From Planotetraspora sp. A-T 1434 (GTDB taxonomy: Bacteria; Actinomycetota; Actinomycetes; Streptosporangiales; Streptosporangiaceae): a stretch of 64,000 bases of DNA. Shown here piece by piece: positions 8,400 through 16,660 of this stretch. How positions within the stretch are numbered: the stretch's first letter is position 1; each line of letters opens with the position of its first letter. The notes beneath the pieces were generated by a model that saw nothing but the letters and a program-made list of their open reading frames with translations, had not been told where the DNA came from and searched no databases. The position numbers and the translations under genes are program-made. The stretch is from assembly GCF_025420585.1 (NCBI RefSeq), contig NZ_JAOEGB010000001.1:434001-498000 (forward strand). Direction: 5' to 3'.

Positions 8400-9277
8400 C
8401 ACGCGTTCCCTTTCACCTTGAAGGCCTTGGCGAGCAGGGCGGCGACGACCGTGAGCGTGACGATCATGAGGACGAGGTAGGTCAGCGACAGTGCCCCGCC
8501 GTACCCTGTCTGCTGCTCCTTGAGACCCCGGATGTAGAGGTAGTAGCCCGGGCTCTCCGTGGAGGAGCCGGGGCCCCCGGAGGTCAGCACGTAGACGCTG
8601 TCGGAGAGCTTGGACGCCTCGATCAGCCGGATGATGATCGCCGAGACCGACACCGGCGCCATGAGGGGGAAGGTCACCTTCCGGAAGGTGCGCCACACTC
8701 CGGCGCCGTCGATCGCGGCGGCCATGAACGGCTCCTTGGGCAGGCTCAGCAGGCCGGCCAGCAGCAACAGGAACATGAACGGCGTCCACTGCCAGACCTC
8801 GACGGTCATGAGGGCGGCCAGGGCAGGTCCGGAGCCGGTGAGCCAGTGAACCGGTGACAGGCCGAGCCTGCCGAGCAGGTCGTTCACCGGGCCCAGCGAC
8901 TCATGGAAGATCGTTTGCCAGATGGCGGCCATCACCACCGGAGTGGTCATCATCGGAATGAGGAAGAGCACCCGCCAGAACCGGCGGCCGCGCAGATCCC
9001 GCCAGACCAGCAGGGCCACCCCGAAGCCGATGACGTACTGGATCAGGACCGTTCCGCCCGCCAGCAGGCCCAGGCGCAGGATCGAGGCCCAGAACCGGCT
9101 GTCGTGCAGCATCTTGACGTAGTTGGCCCCGCCCACGAAGTCCATCTGCGGGTTGCTCACGTTCCAGCCGGAGAAGCTGACCCGGATCGTGAAGAGGAGC
9201 GGGAAGATGATGATCAAAACAAGCGTGAGCAGGCCGGGGAGCAGGAACATGCTCTTGTGCCGGCGCAGGCCGTCCAT
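8399..9277 (-). CDS. ABC sugar/polyol importer permease (MalF/GlpP type)
   Basis: 292 residues, six helices. N-terminal RHKSMFLLPGLLTLVLIIIF forms the first helix; the EAA loop is MAAAIDGAGVWRTFRKVTFP. It lies 63 bases downstream of the solute-binding protein gene, and a strong hairpin sits in that gap, which probably sets the ratio of binding protein to membrane components. It pairs with the following permease. Confidence 0.88.
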   Translation of the reverse strand: MDGLRRHKSMFLLPGLLTLVLIIIFPLLFTIRVSFSGWNVSNPQMDFVGGANYVKMLHDSRFWASILRLGLLAGGTVLIQYVIGFGVALLVWRDLRGRRFWRVLFLIPMMTTPVVMAAIWQTIFHESLGPVNDLLGRLGLSPVHWLTGSGPALAALMTVEVWQWTPFMFLLLLAGLLSLPKEPFMAAAIDGAGVWRTFRKVTFPLMAPVSVSAIIIRLIEASKLSDSVYVLTSGGPGSSTESPGYYLYIRGLKEQQTGYGGALSLTYLVLMIVTLTVVAALLAKAFKVKGNA

Positions 9278-9299
9278 GGTTCTCCTTGCGAAATCCGCG

Positions 9300-9328
9300 C
9301 GGCCCGGCCGGTTCGGCCGGCCGGGCCG
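9300..9328 (-). promoter_or_regulatory. Intercistronic hairpin between binding-protein and permease genes
   Basis: Perfect 12-bp stem (CGGCCCGGCCGG with CCGGCCGGGCCG) around a 5-nt loop, within the 63-base gap of an operon. Placement after the binding-protein gene is typical of partial terminators or 3'-end-protecting hairpins that make the lipoprotein more abundant than the membrane subunits. Confidence 0.7.
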
Positions 9329-9340
9329 TCCTGTGAGGGG

Positions 9341-10939
9341 TCAGGAGTTGTCCTCGAGCGCGACCACGTTCCGATAGGCGGCCTGGACCTTGTCCTTGCC
9401 GATCTGGCCGGTGATGTCGGTCCACTCCCTGGCCACGTCGTCGAGTGCCTGCTGCGGGGCCTTCTGGCCCGCCAGAGCGGCGGCGACGCCGTTGGCCAGC
9501 GACGACATGTACTCGTTGACGCCGGGGACGCGCAGGTCGAAGACCCGGTTGGTGCTCTTCTCCATGTCGGAGAGGGTCCTGACGTACGCCTCGGCGGTGT
9601 CCTTGTCCCAGCCCTGCTTCTCCCAGAAGGCCGCGTCGAAGTGGGAGTTGCGGTACGGGTTGACCCCGAACCGGCCGATGGTCAGGTCGAGCGCGGTGTT
9701 GGCCTCGTTGCTGAAGAAGCACAGGTAGTCAAAGGCCATCTTCTGGTTGCGCGCGGTCTTGGCGACCGCCGAGGTCCATCCCCAGGTGAAGTACGGCGCC
9801 TGGTTCGGGGTCTTGTCCCACGCCTTCGTGGTCCGGTTGTAGACCTCGTCGGATCCCGGCAGCGGCGCCGCCTCGACCTTGTTGCGGACCCTGCTGTCCG
9901 GCTGCTGGGCCTGGATGAACGCGTCGTCCCAGGAGTACGACATGAGGGTCTGGCCGCCCCCGAACGAGAAGATCTCGTCGCCCAGCCCGAAGTTGGCCCC
10001 GCCGGGCGGCCAGGCCGACTTGGCCTTCACCATGTCGTCGAGGGCGCGGACGAAGCCCGGCGTGTTGATCAGCGGCTGCATCGTCTCGACGTCGAAGAAG
10101 ACGCCGCCCTTGACGCCGGGGTTCTTGACGTACGGCGCGGCGCGGCTGATGAACGCGGAGAACATCAGGTCGTCGCGCTTGGTGACCTCGGCGCTGCCGA
10201 AGTTGGGCTTGCCGTCGCCGTCGAAGTCCTTGCCGGTGAAGAACGAGGCGACCTGCGCATATTCGGCCCACGTCTTGGGGACCTCGAGGTCCCTGCCCGT
10301 GGCCGCCTTGTACGCCGCCTGCTGCTTCGGGTCCTTCAGGACGTCCGTGCGGATCTTCAGGTAGTGCCGGTCGCCGTCCACGGGATACTGCACGACCGTC
10401 CCGTTCCAGGTGGCCACGCCCATGAACGCCTTCGTGACGTCCTTCATGCCGGGCGTGTCGAGGTACTCCTTCGGGACCGGCGCGAGGTAGGGGGCCATGT
10501 CGCCGATCCACAGCGAGGGGTAGAACATGACGTCGTACGCCGGCTGGCCGGCCTGGAGCGGTGTGAGGATCTTCTGGTGCAACTCCCCGAAGGGGACGTT
10601 GACCACCTCCACCTTGGCCCCGGTGAGCTCCTCGAACTGCTTGGCGTGCAGCTTGGTCGGCTCGCCGATGACGGGGACGGCGTGGGTGATGATTTTCAGC
10701 GTCTGACCGGAGTAGTCCTTGCGGCTGATCGACTCGTAGCTGCACGGTCCCGGGACGTCCTTGACCGTCGTGGCCGGGTAGTCCTTGCCGTACTTCTGGT
10801 AGCCGATGGCGGAGCCCGGCTGGAACAGCGCGGGCTTGTCGGGCTTCTGCTCGACCTGGCCGCCGCCGGCGCACCCGGCGGCGGCGAGGGCCGCGACGGC
10901 CGCGGCGGCGATCAGGCCCTGGCGGGAAAGGTTGTGCAT
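9341..10939 (-). CDS. ABC importer solute-binding lipoprotein
   Basis: 532 residues. It begins with a signal peptide and a lipobox (LAAAGCAGG, Cys near residue 23), so it is lipid-anchored outside the membrane. The fold region has the type-I periplasmic binding-protein pattern (TLKIITHAVPVIGEP near residue 83, AYDVMFYPSLWIGDMAPYLA, a later PYFTWGWTSAVAKTARN hinge segment). At over 500 residues it is longer than ordinary sugar-binding proteins and fits the long GlpV-like class found with GlpST-type ATPases. It follows the dehydrogenase gene by 16 bases. Ligand inferred to be a small polyol or alcohol, not shown by the sequence. Confidence 0.83.
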   Translation of the reverse strand: MHNLSRQGLIAAAAVAALAAAGCAGGGQVEQKPDKPALFQPGSAIGYQKYGKDYPATTVKDVPGPCSYESISRKDYSGQTLKIITHAVPVIGEPTKLHAKQFEELTGAKVEVVNVPFGELHQKILTPLQAGQPAYDVMFYPSLWIGDMAPYLAPVPKEYLDTPGMKDVTKAFMGVATWNGTVVQYPVDGDRHYLKIRTDVLKDPKQQAAYKAATGRDLEVPKTWAEYAQVASFFTGKDFDGDGKPNFGSAEVTKRDDLMFSAFISRAAPYVKNPGVKGGVFFDVETMQPLINTPGFVRALDDMVKAKSAWPPGGANFGLGDEIFSFGGGQTLMSYSWDDAFIQAQQPDSRVRNKVEAAPLPGSDEVYNRTTKAWDKTPNQAPYFTWGWTSAVAKTARNQKMAFDYLCFFSNEANTALDLTIGRFGVNPYRNSHFDAAFWEKQGWDKDTAEAYVRTLSDMEKSTNRVFDLRVPGVNEYMSSLANGVAAALAGQKAPQQALDDVAREWTDITGQIGKDKVQAAYRNVVALEDNS

Positions 10940-10955
10940 GGGGGGAACTCCTCAG

Positions 10956-11981
10956 TCACGGAATCAAGATCGCTCGACCGCGGACGGCGCCGGCGGCCAG
11001 GGCGTCGAGCGCGTCCTGGAACGACGCCAGCGGGTAACGCTGGGTGTGCAGGCTGACCTTGCCCCGCGCCGCCAGGACCATCAGCTCGGAGAGGTCGTTG
11101 TAGGACCCCACGAGGTTGCCGATGAAGTTGATCTCGGTGGAGATGACGTCGATCGTCGGGACCTTCAGGTCGCCGCCGTAGCCGATGACGTAGTAGTTGC
11201 CGGCCCGGCGCAGGCAGGCCACGCCGACCTCGATGGCGCCGCCCTCGCCGACGAAGTCGAGGACGGCCTCGGCCCCGTGGCCTCCGGTGAGCTCCAGAAC
11301 GCGCTCGACCTCGCTGCCGTCCGCGACGAGCGTGTGGTCGGCTCCGAGCTCCTTGGCCAGGGCGAGGGCGTCCGGGCTCCGGTCGACGACGATCATCTCG
11401 ACCGGTGAGAGGGCCCGGAGCACCTGGATGCCGATGTGCCCCAGCCCTCCGGCACCGATGACGACCGCGCGGTCACCCGGCCGGAGGACCCGGGCCGCCT
11501 TGGCCACGGCGTGGTAGGCCGTGAGCCCGGCGTCGGCCAGCGCCGCCACCGAGGCCGGCTCCAGGGAGGAGTCGAGCGCCACGACCGAGCGGGCGGTCGT
11601 CTTGAGGTATTCGGCGTAGCCGCCGTCGGTGTCGATGCCCGGGAAGGCCGAGTTGACGCAGTGCACGTCGTCACCCGCCCGGCACGCCCGGCACAGCCCG
11701 CAGGTCACCAGCGGGTGCAGGATCACGGGCTCGCCCACCCTGACGTTCGTGACGGCCTGGCCCACCGCCTCCACCCAGCCGGCGTTCTCGTGACCGATCG
11801 TGTACGGCAGGGCGACCCCGCTCTTCTCCTTCCACTGTCCTTCGAGGATGTGCAGGTCGGTGCGGCACACACCCGCCCCGCCGACCTTAACGATCACATC
11901 CAGCGGACCGGTGATCTGCGGATCCGGCACGTCCACGAGCGCGGGCGGCTCGTCGTACTCGAAGATCTGCACGGCTTTCAT
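10956..11981 (-). CDS. Zinc-dependent alcohol dehydrogenase
   Basis: 341 residues of the medium-chain dehydrogenase superfamily. Catalytic zinc ligands are visible in GVCRTDLHILEG (Cys) and TIGHENAGWVEAVG (His-Glu); the four-Cys structural zinc site is CGLCRACRAGDDVHC. The Rossmann motif is VIGAGGLGHIG, followed by an acidic residue (VVDRS) that favours NAD. ATG 11981 is preceded by AGGAG. It is the first gene of the operon with the ABC importer, so it probably oxidises the imported alcohol or a derivative; the divergent AcoR-like gene is the likely regulator. Confidence 0.88.
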   Translation of the reverse strand: MKAVQIFEYDEPPALVDVPDPQITGPLDVIVKVGGAGVCRTDLHILEGQWKEKSGVALPYTIGHENAGWVEAVGQAVTNVRVGEPVILHPLVTCGLCRACRAGDDVHCVNSAFPGIDTDGGYAEYLKTTARSVVALDSSLEPASVAALADAGLTAYHAVAKAARVLRPGDRAVVIGAGGLGHIGIQVLRALSPVEMIVVDRSPDALALAKELGADHTLVADGSEVERVLELTGGHGAEAVLDFVGEGGAIEVGVACLRRAGNYYVIGYGGDLKVPTIDVISTEINFIGNLVGSYNDLSELMVLAARGKVSLHTQRYPLASFQDALDALAAGAVRGRAILIP

Positions 11982-12057
11982 GAGGGCACTCCTGGGAATG
12001 GTCGTGGGGATGGCTGCCTGGATGGTTCGGCCATTACACGACCCGCCGCCCGTGGGG

Positions 12058-12100
12058 CGATGTCTCACAATCGATCCGCCGATGTCTCAACGTGATACAC
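12058..12100. promoter_or_regulatory. Candidate activator-binding sites for the alcohol dehydrogenase/importer operon
   Basis: Two direct copies of CGATGTCTCA start at 12058 and 12080, 22 bp or about two helical turns apart. The second is half of an imperfect palindrome TGTCTCA-ACG-TGATACA (12083-12099). They lie in the 200-bp divergent spacer between the dehydrogenase operon and the AcoR-like gene, where an activator of that family would bind. Assignment is inference from position and symmetry. Confidence 0.5.
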
Positions 12101-12181
12101 ATCGCGGCCCCGGTATCGTTGACCTGCTCCAATGACTCCTCACGGGGGGAGCAAGCGCGCTGTGCGGGAGTAGGTGCCTGA

Positions 12182-13969
12182 ATGTCCCAACGTCAAGCCG
12201 GGAGTTCGCTGACGGCGGCCCGGGAGCTGTATCTGGAAGTCGCCGAGGACCCGGGGCGGGTCCGCCCGCTCGTGGTCGCGTCGTGGCAGCGGTCGATCGA
12301 GTACGCGGTGAAGTCGAGCGAGTTCGACGCTCCGTACCTGGAGAACCCCAACCTCGACACCCTGCTCACGAGGGCGGCGCTGCCCATCGTGGACAGGCTC
12401 CACGAGCAGCTCGCGGGCGACCCGGTGTCCACGATGATCACGGATCGGGACGGCGTGGTCCTGTCCCGGAGGCTCTCCCACGAGGGGCTCACCACGCGGC
12501 TCAACCGGGTGCGGCTGGCCCCGGGCCACGTCTACTCCGAGCGCTACGTCGGCACCAACGGCATCGGGACCGCGCTGGCCAGCGGCCGCCCGGTCCTGAT
12601 CGTCGGCAGTGAGCACTACGTCGAGGCGCTGCGGGACTTCCAGTGCGCGGCCGTGCCGATCCAGCACCCCACCCGCCGCACCCTGCTCGGAGCCTTCAAC
12701 CTCACCACGACCCGCCAGGGCTCCGCCAGGATGCTCATGGCCCTGGCACGGTCCGTCGCGGGCCAGATCGAGAGCGAGATCGCCGCGATCTCCTCCCGGC
12801 GTGAGCGGGCCCTCTTCCAGGACTACATAGAGGCGTGCTCCTCGGTCCGGCCGGGGCCCGTCCTGGCCCTGAACCGTGAAGTCGTGATGATGAACGAGCA
12901 GTTGAGCGCGGCCGTCGCGGGCCAGGATCACTACGCGCTGCTCGATCACGCGCGTGAGATCGCCGACGACTACCGCTTCGAGGGGACGCGGAGCATCGCG
13001 CTGCCGTCGGGCCGGGTCGCCGAGCTCCGGGTCAGCCGCTGCCGGCGCGAGGGCACCGACGCGGGCGCCGTCTTCCGGGTCCGGCTGATCGGGCGTCCCC
13101 AGCCCAGGTCGGCCGCCCCCGTCAGGCGCGCGCGGACGAGCCTGGGGCTGGTGGGCTCGGCCCCGCAGTGGCTGCGCGCGGTCGCCGAAAGCGAGGCGGC
13201 GTTCACGGCGGGGTCGTGGCTCCGACTGGTGGGCGAGGCCGGAGTGGGGAAGACCGCGCTGATCGAGGCGATTCACCGGTCCCACGGCGCCGAGCGCACC
13301 CTCGCGATGATGGAGCCGCCCCTGTCGGAGTCGCACCACGCGGCCCAGCAGTGGCTGGACGACGTCCGCGGCCTGCTGTCCGAGCCTTCCCACGTGGTGG
13401 TCCTGCGCGACGTCCACCTGCTGAGCGACCACCTGCGCCGCAGGCTTACAACCCTTGTGGCGCCCCTCGACCGAGCGGTCGCCGGACAGCTCGTCATGAC
13501 GAGCCAGCCGTCGGCGGTCGGCGCCGACGACCATCTCGACTATCTGTGCGACGCCTCGGTGGAGGTGCCGCCCATCCGTCACCGGTATGAGGACATCGAC
13601 AGCCTCGTCCGGTTCTTCCTGCGGAAATATCGGCCGTACGGTGAAACGACCTGCTCACCTGAGGCGCTCGCGACGCTTCAGCGGTGCCCCTGGCCGGAGA
13701 ACATCCGGCAGATCGACTCGGTCATCCGGAGTCTCGTACGGAGGAACGCCGGCCGGGTCATCCGGACCGAGGATCTGCCGCCGGAATGCCGGGTGTCCTC
13801 CCACAAGGTCCTGACCGCGATGGAGGCGCTCGAACGGGACGCGATCCTGCGCGGGCTGATGGAGCGCAACTCCAACGTCCAGCGTACGGCACAGGATCTG
13901 GGCATCTCCCGCGCCACCATGTATCGCAAGATGCGCCGTTACGGAATCGTCCCGTCGAGCCTTACGTAG
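12182..13969 (+). CDS. AcoR-like GAF/AAA transcriptional activator lacking sigma-54 contact loop
   Basis: 595 residues. Residues about 20-210 resemble the AcoR-type sensor with a GAF domain (VSTMITDRDGVVLSR, YVGTNGIGTALASGRPV). A central AAA-like region has Walker A GEAGVGKTA near residue 354, but Walker B is weak (VVVLRDVHLL) and the GAFTGA loop needed to touch sigma-54 is absent, which fits actinobacteria having no sigma-54. The C-terminus is a Fis-type helix-turn-helix (NVQRTAQDLGISRATMYRKM). Relatives activate acetoin, alcohol or propane oxidation genes. It is transcribed away from the dehydrogenase/importer operon and most likely controls it. Confidence 0.85.
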   Translation: MSQRQAGSSLTAARELYLEVAEDPGRVRPLVVASWQRSIEYAVKSSEFDAPYLENPNLDTLLTRAALPIVDRLHEQLAGDPVSTMITDRDGVVLSRRLSHEGLTTRLNRVRLAPGHVYSERYVGTNGIGTALASGRPVLIVGSEHYVEALRDFQCAAVPIQHPTRRTLLGAFNLTTTRQGSARMLMALARSVAGQIESEIAAISSRRERALFQDYIEACSSVRPGPVLALNREVVMMNEQLSAAVAGQDHYALLDHAREIADDYRFEGTRSIALPSGRVAELRVSRCRREGTDAGAVFRVRLIGRPQPRSAAPVRRARTSLGLVGSAPQWLRAVAESEAAFTAGSWLRLVGEAGVGKTALIEAIHRSHGAERTLAMMEPPLSESHHAAQQWLDDVRGLLSEPSHVVVLRDVHLLSDHLRRRLTTLVAPLDRAVAGQLVMTSQPSAVGADDHLDYLCDASVEVPPIRHRYEDIDSLVRFFLRKYRPYGETTCSPEALATLQRCPWPENIRQIDSVIRSLVRRNAGRVIRTEDLPPECRVSSHKVLTAMEALERDAILRGLMERNSNVQRTAQDLGISRATMYRKMRRYGIVPSSLT

Positions 13970-14090
13970 GTGAGTGCCCAGGGTCGTCACGCCTCGCGCG
14001 GGGCGGTAAGGACCTACCCCGGATCGCCTGCTCCAGGCGTGCCACGCCGTTTCCGGCCCGCCGGCCCGGCTCCGTAAGGCGTGTGATCGC

Positions 14091-14822
14091 CTAGCTGGGG
14101 AACATCCCGCTGGTGACGTTGACGAAAGTAATGAAGGCGCGGGCGGCGGTGCTCTGGTAGGCGCCGTCCCGGCGGAGCAGTGTGACGGTGCGTGCGGGCA
14201 GCGGGGGTTCGAGGGGAACGGGGTGGAGGTGCGGCTGTTCGCGGGTGATGGCGTCGGGCAACACGGTGGCGAGCGGGGCTCTCTGGACGACCTCGACGAG
14301 AGCGCTGATCGAATTGGCTTCGACGGCGATGCGTGGGCGGACGTTGTGGCCGGCGAAGTGCTGGTCGACGTGGCGGCGAGTGGCGAAATCACCGCTGAGG
14401 AGAGCCAGCCGGTGGTCACGGAGCTCGTGGATCGGTAGCGGGAGCAGGCGGTCGGCGCAGGGGTGCGCGGCGCCGACGACGAGGCTGAGGGTCTCGGTGA
14501 ACAGAGCAGCGGCCGTGATCGCCGGGAGGGGGGCTCCGCTGAAAGCGATGCCGAGGTCCAGCTGGTCGTCGAGGAGCGCGGACTCGATGCGGTCCTGTGT
14601 CATCTCCCGGATCTCAAGGGTGATCCCGGGATGCCGGGTGTGGAAATCGGCGACGAGGGGGCCGATCAGGTAGGCCGTGAAGGTCGGTGTCATGGCCAGC
14701 CGGAGGCTGCCGCGCGAGAGGTCCCGCACGTCCAGCACCGCGCGTTCGCCCGCCGTCAGGTCCTGCAGGGCGCGGCGGGCGTAGCGGGTAGGGATCCACC
14801 CCGGCGAAAGGAACCTCATCAT
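14091..14822 (-). pseudogene. cynR: CynR-type LysR regulator lacking its DNA-binding domain
   Basis: The readable protein starts in family homology at [19 protein letters not shown], then DLSRGSLRLAMTPTFTAYL and the full LysR effector domain. The first 75-80 residues, the winged helix-turn-helix, are missing; upstream of the homology only about a dozen unrelated codons remain before the neighbouring cynS start. CynR controls cyanase genes and is normally divergent from cynS with a promoter between them. Here the deletion has removed the HTH and the shared promoter region. The remaining effector domain cannot bind DNA by itself. Confidence 0.72.
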
Positions 14823-15291
14823 GTGGCACGCACAGGCTGACCAGCAGGCTCGTCAGCGGCTGACCGCTCAGGTCGTCGAGGCCAACACCCGCGAGGATCT
14901 CACCTGGCAGAGGCTGGCCGACGCCACCGGTCTGTCGGTGGCGTTCGTCACGGCGGCTCTGCTGGGTCAGCACCCGCTGCCCGCCGGCGCGGCCCGGGCC
15001 GTGACCGAGCTCCTGGGTCTGGACGAGGATGCCGCGCGACTGCTGCAGACGATCCCGGTACGCGGCAGCATCCCGGGCGGCATCCCGACCGACCCGACCA
15101 TCTACCGGTTCTACGAGATACTCCAGGTCTACGGCACCACTCTCAAGGCCCTGATCCACGAGCAGTTCGGTGACGGCATCATCAGCGCGATCAACTTCAA
15201 GCTGGATGTGAAGAAGGTCGAGGACCCTGAGGGCGGCTCCCGAGCGGTGATCACCCTCGACGGCAATTACCTGCCCACCAAGCCGTTCTGA
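14821..15291 (+). CDS. cynS: Cyanase (cyanate hydratase)
   Basis: 156 residues, the exact family length. Catalytic residues fall at the E. coli positions: Arg96 and Glu99 in [14 protein letters not shown], Ser122 in [17 protein letters not shown]. The C-terminal [15 protein letters not shown] is near-invariant. The enzyme converts cyanate and bicarbonate to ammonia and CO2 via carbamate. A ribosome site (GAAAGGAA) precedes ATG 14821. It abuts the cynR remnant, and the usual divergent promoter seems to have been deleted, so expression may now depend on fortuitous upstream transcription. Confidence 0.97.
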   Translation: MWHAQADQQARQRLTAQVVEANTREDLTWQRLADATGLSVAFVTAALLGQHPLPAGAARAVTELLGLDEDAARLLQTIPVRGSIPGGIPTDPTIYRFYEILQVYGTTLKALIHEQFGDGIISAINFKLDVKKVEDPEGGSRAVITLDGNYLPTKPF

Positions 15292-15298
15292 CCTCGTG

Positions 15299-15341
15299 CG
15301 CGGATGAGGGCCGGGGCCAGCGCCGCCGGCCCTCATCCGCG
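15299..15341. terminator. Bidirectional hairpin terminator between cynS and azoR
   Basis: Perfect 16-bp stem (CGCGGATGAGGGCCGG with CCGGCCCTCATCCGCG) and an 11-nt loop separate the convergent cynS and azoR genes. Confidence 0.9.
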
Positions 15342-15346
15342 TGCGG

Positions 15347-16000
15347 TCACGCCGTCAGCTTGGCCACGATGTCGCGTGCCCGCGCCTCGGCGTCCGTGTG
15401 GGCGGCGGCCCGGATCTCCCGCGACGCCGGGATCAGGGCGGCCATGGCGGGGCTCCGCTCGGCCAGCGTGAGCTGGGCCTTGATGAAGGTCACGGCCAGG
15501 CCGAGACCCTTGCCGAGGACGGTCTCGAGGTACGGCTGGACGAAGTCCCAGCCATGGCGGGGCGTGCCCGGGTCGTAACCGCCGCCGTAGCTGAGGACCA
15601 CCGTCGCCGGCCGGCCGGACAGCGGCGGAGTTCCATCGAGGGAGACGGTGACTCCGGCGAGGATGATCTGGTCGAGCCAGGCCTTGAAGGCGGCCGGGAT
15701 GCCCCAGTTGTACATAGGGACCCCGAACAGGTAGGCGTCGGCTTCGAGGACCTCCTGCACGAGCCGGTTCCGGAGGACGAACGCCTCCGCCTGTGCGGGA
15801 TTGTGATTGGCGGCCGGAACGAACGCGGCCGTGATACCGGCCTCCGCGAGCGCGGGAACGGGCTCCAGCCCCAGGTCGCGATAGGTGACAGAACCATCCG
15901 GATGCGCCTCCTGCCATGCCTTCCGGAAGGTTGTCGCGATCTCCTTGGAGACCGACCCGGCGGACAGCGCGGACGAGTCGACATGAAGCAGGTGTGCCAT
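15347..16000 (-). CDS. azoR: FMN-dependent NADH:quinone/azo reductase
   Basis: 217 residues of the flavodoxin-like AzoR family. N-terminal LLHVDSSALSAGSVSKEIA contacts the FMN phosphate; PMYNWGIPAAFKAWLDQII is the family signature, and SYGGGYDPGTPRHGWDFVQPY the second FMN segment. The enzyme reduces quinones and azo compounds with NADH in the cytosol. It is monocistronic, bounded downstream by a strong terminator; upstream at 16020-16095 there is a relatively AT-rich stretch that may hold the promoter. Confidence 0.93.
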   Translation of the reverse strand: MAHLLHVDSSALSAGSVSKEIATTFRKAWQEAHPDGSVTYRDLGLEPVPALAEAGITAAFVPAANHNPAQAEAFVLRNRLVQEVLEADAYLFGVPMYNWGIPAAFKAWLDQIILAGVTVSLDGTPPLSGRPATVVLSYGGGYDPGTPRHGWDFVQPYLETVLGKGLGLAVTFIKAQLTLAERSPAMAALIPASREIRAAAHTDAEARARDIVAKLTA

Positions 16001-16266
16001 GACTGAGCCCTTCGATAGTCGGAGCGAAAGCTCGTCTGCCGCTCAGACTGTCTTCAATAGAGATTAGTTGTCAAGTCGCTCATCGAGTGGACCGGGTGCT
16101 GTGATTGCCTCGCTGCGATCTGTGGCGCTGTGATGTGCCTCAAATGCCGGTCCGTGGCGGATGTCGCCGGCGCGCTGAGGGGGCGGGTAGCTGCTTCAGT
16201 GAGTGCCAAGCGAAGCGGCTACGCCGCCGAGCGCGCGGCCGCGCGGAGCCGGCTGAAGAATCGGCC

Positions 16267-16585
16267 GCACCGTCCTACCCGGCGATTTGCGCGGCGTGAT
16301 CATGCTCGGGTTCCTGCACGCACCGTCCTGCATGGCGCTTTGTGCGGCGTGATCATGTACGGGTTCCCGCGCGCACCGTCCTGCATGGCGTTTTATGCGG
16401 CGTGATCATGTACGGGTTCCCGCGCGCACCGTCCTACCTGGCGTTTTGTGCGGCGTGATCATGTACGGGTTCCCGCGCGCACCGTCCTGCATGGCGTTTT
16501 GTGCGGCGTGATCATGTACGGGTTCCCGCGCGCACCGTCCTACCTGGCGCTTTGTGCGGCGTGATCATGCATGACGAGGGTGCGC
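16267..16585. repeat. 53-bp tandem array with phased GTGATCATG motif (array A)
   Basis: GTGATCATG occurs at 16296, 16349, 16402, 16455, 16508 and 16561, exactly 53 bp apart. The units between are nearly identical (ACGGGTTCCCGCGCGCACCG then TCCTACCTGG or TCCTGCATGG then CGTTTTGTGCGGC). A truncated unit lacking the motif precedes the first copy. The last copy continues as CATGACGAGGGTGCGCC, which is the reverse complement of the central spacer edge in arrays B and C, so this is one arm of the same element in inverted orientation. The array lies downstream of the TetR gene. A unit of 53 is not a multiple of three, so it is not coding. Confidence 0.95.
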
Positions 16586-16660
16586 CCCCCACGGGGGTCC
16601 CACGTCCGCGAAAGCTTAATCGATTTTGATCCGCAGGCCATGCCGGGTCGCCCGCTGGCC

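Noticed and set aside
12058-12100. Sigma-54 promoter upstream of the dehydrogenase
   Set aside because: No GG-N10-GC element at -24/-12 was seen, and actinobacteria lack sigma-54; the regulator also lacks GAFTGA.
16130-16405. Small protein genes read through the repeats (MHDH-like peptides)
   Set aside because: The unit length of 53 is not a multiple of three, so frames change from unit to unit; such frames exist by chance only.
16296-16569. CRISPR array
   Set aside because: The 53-bp period resembles repeat-spacer spacing, but the intervening sequence is conserved between units and no cas genes are present.
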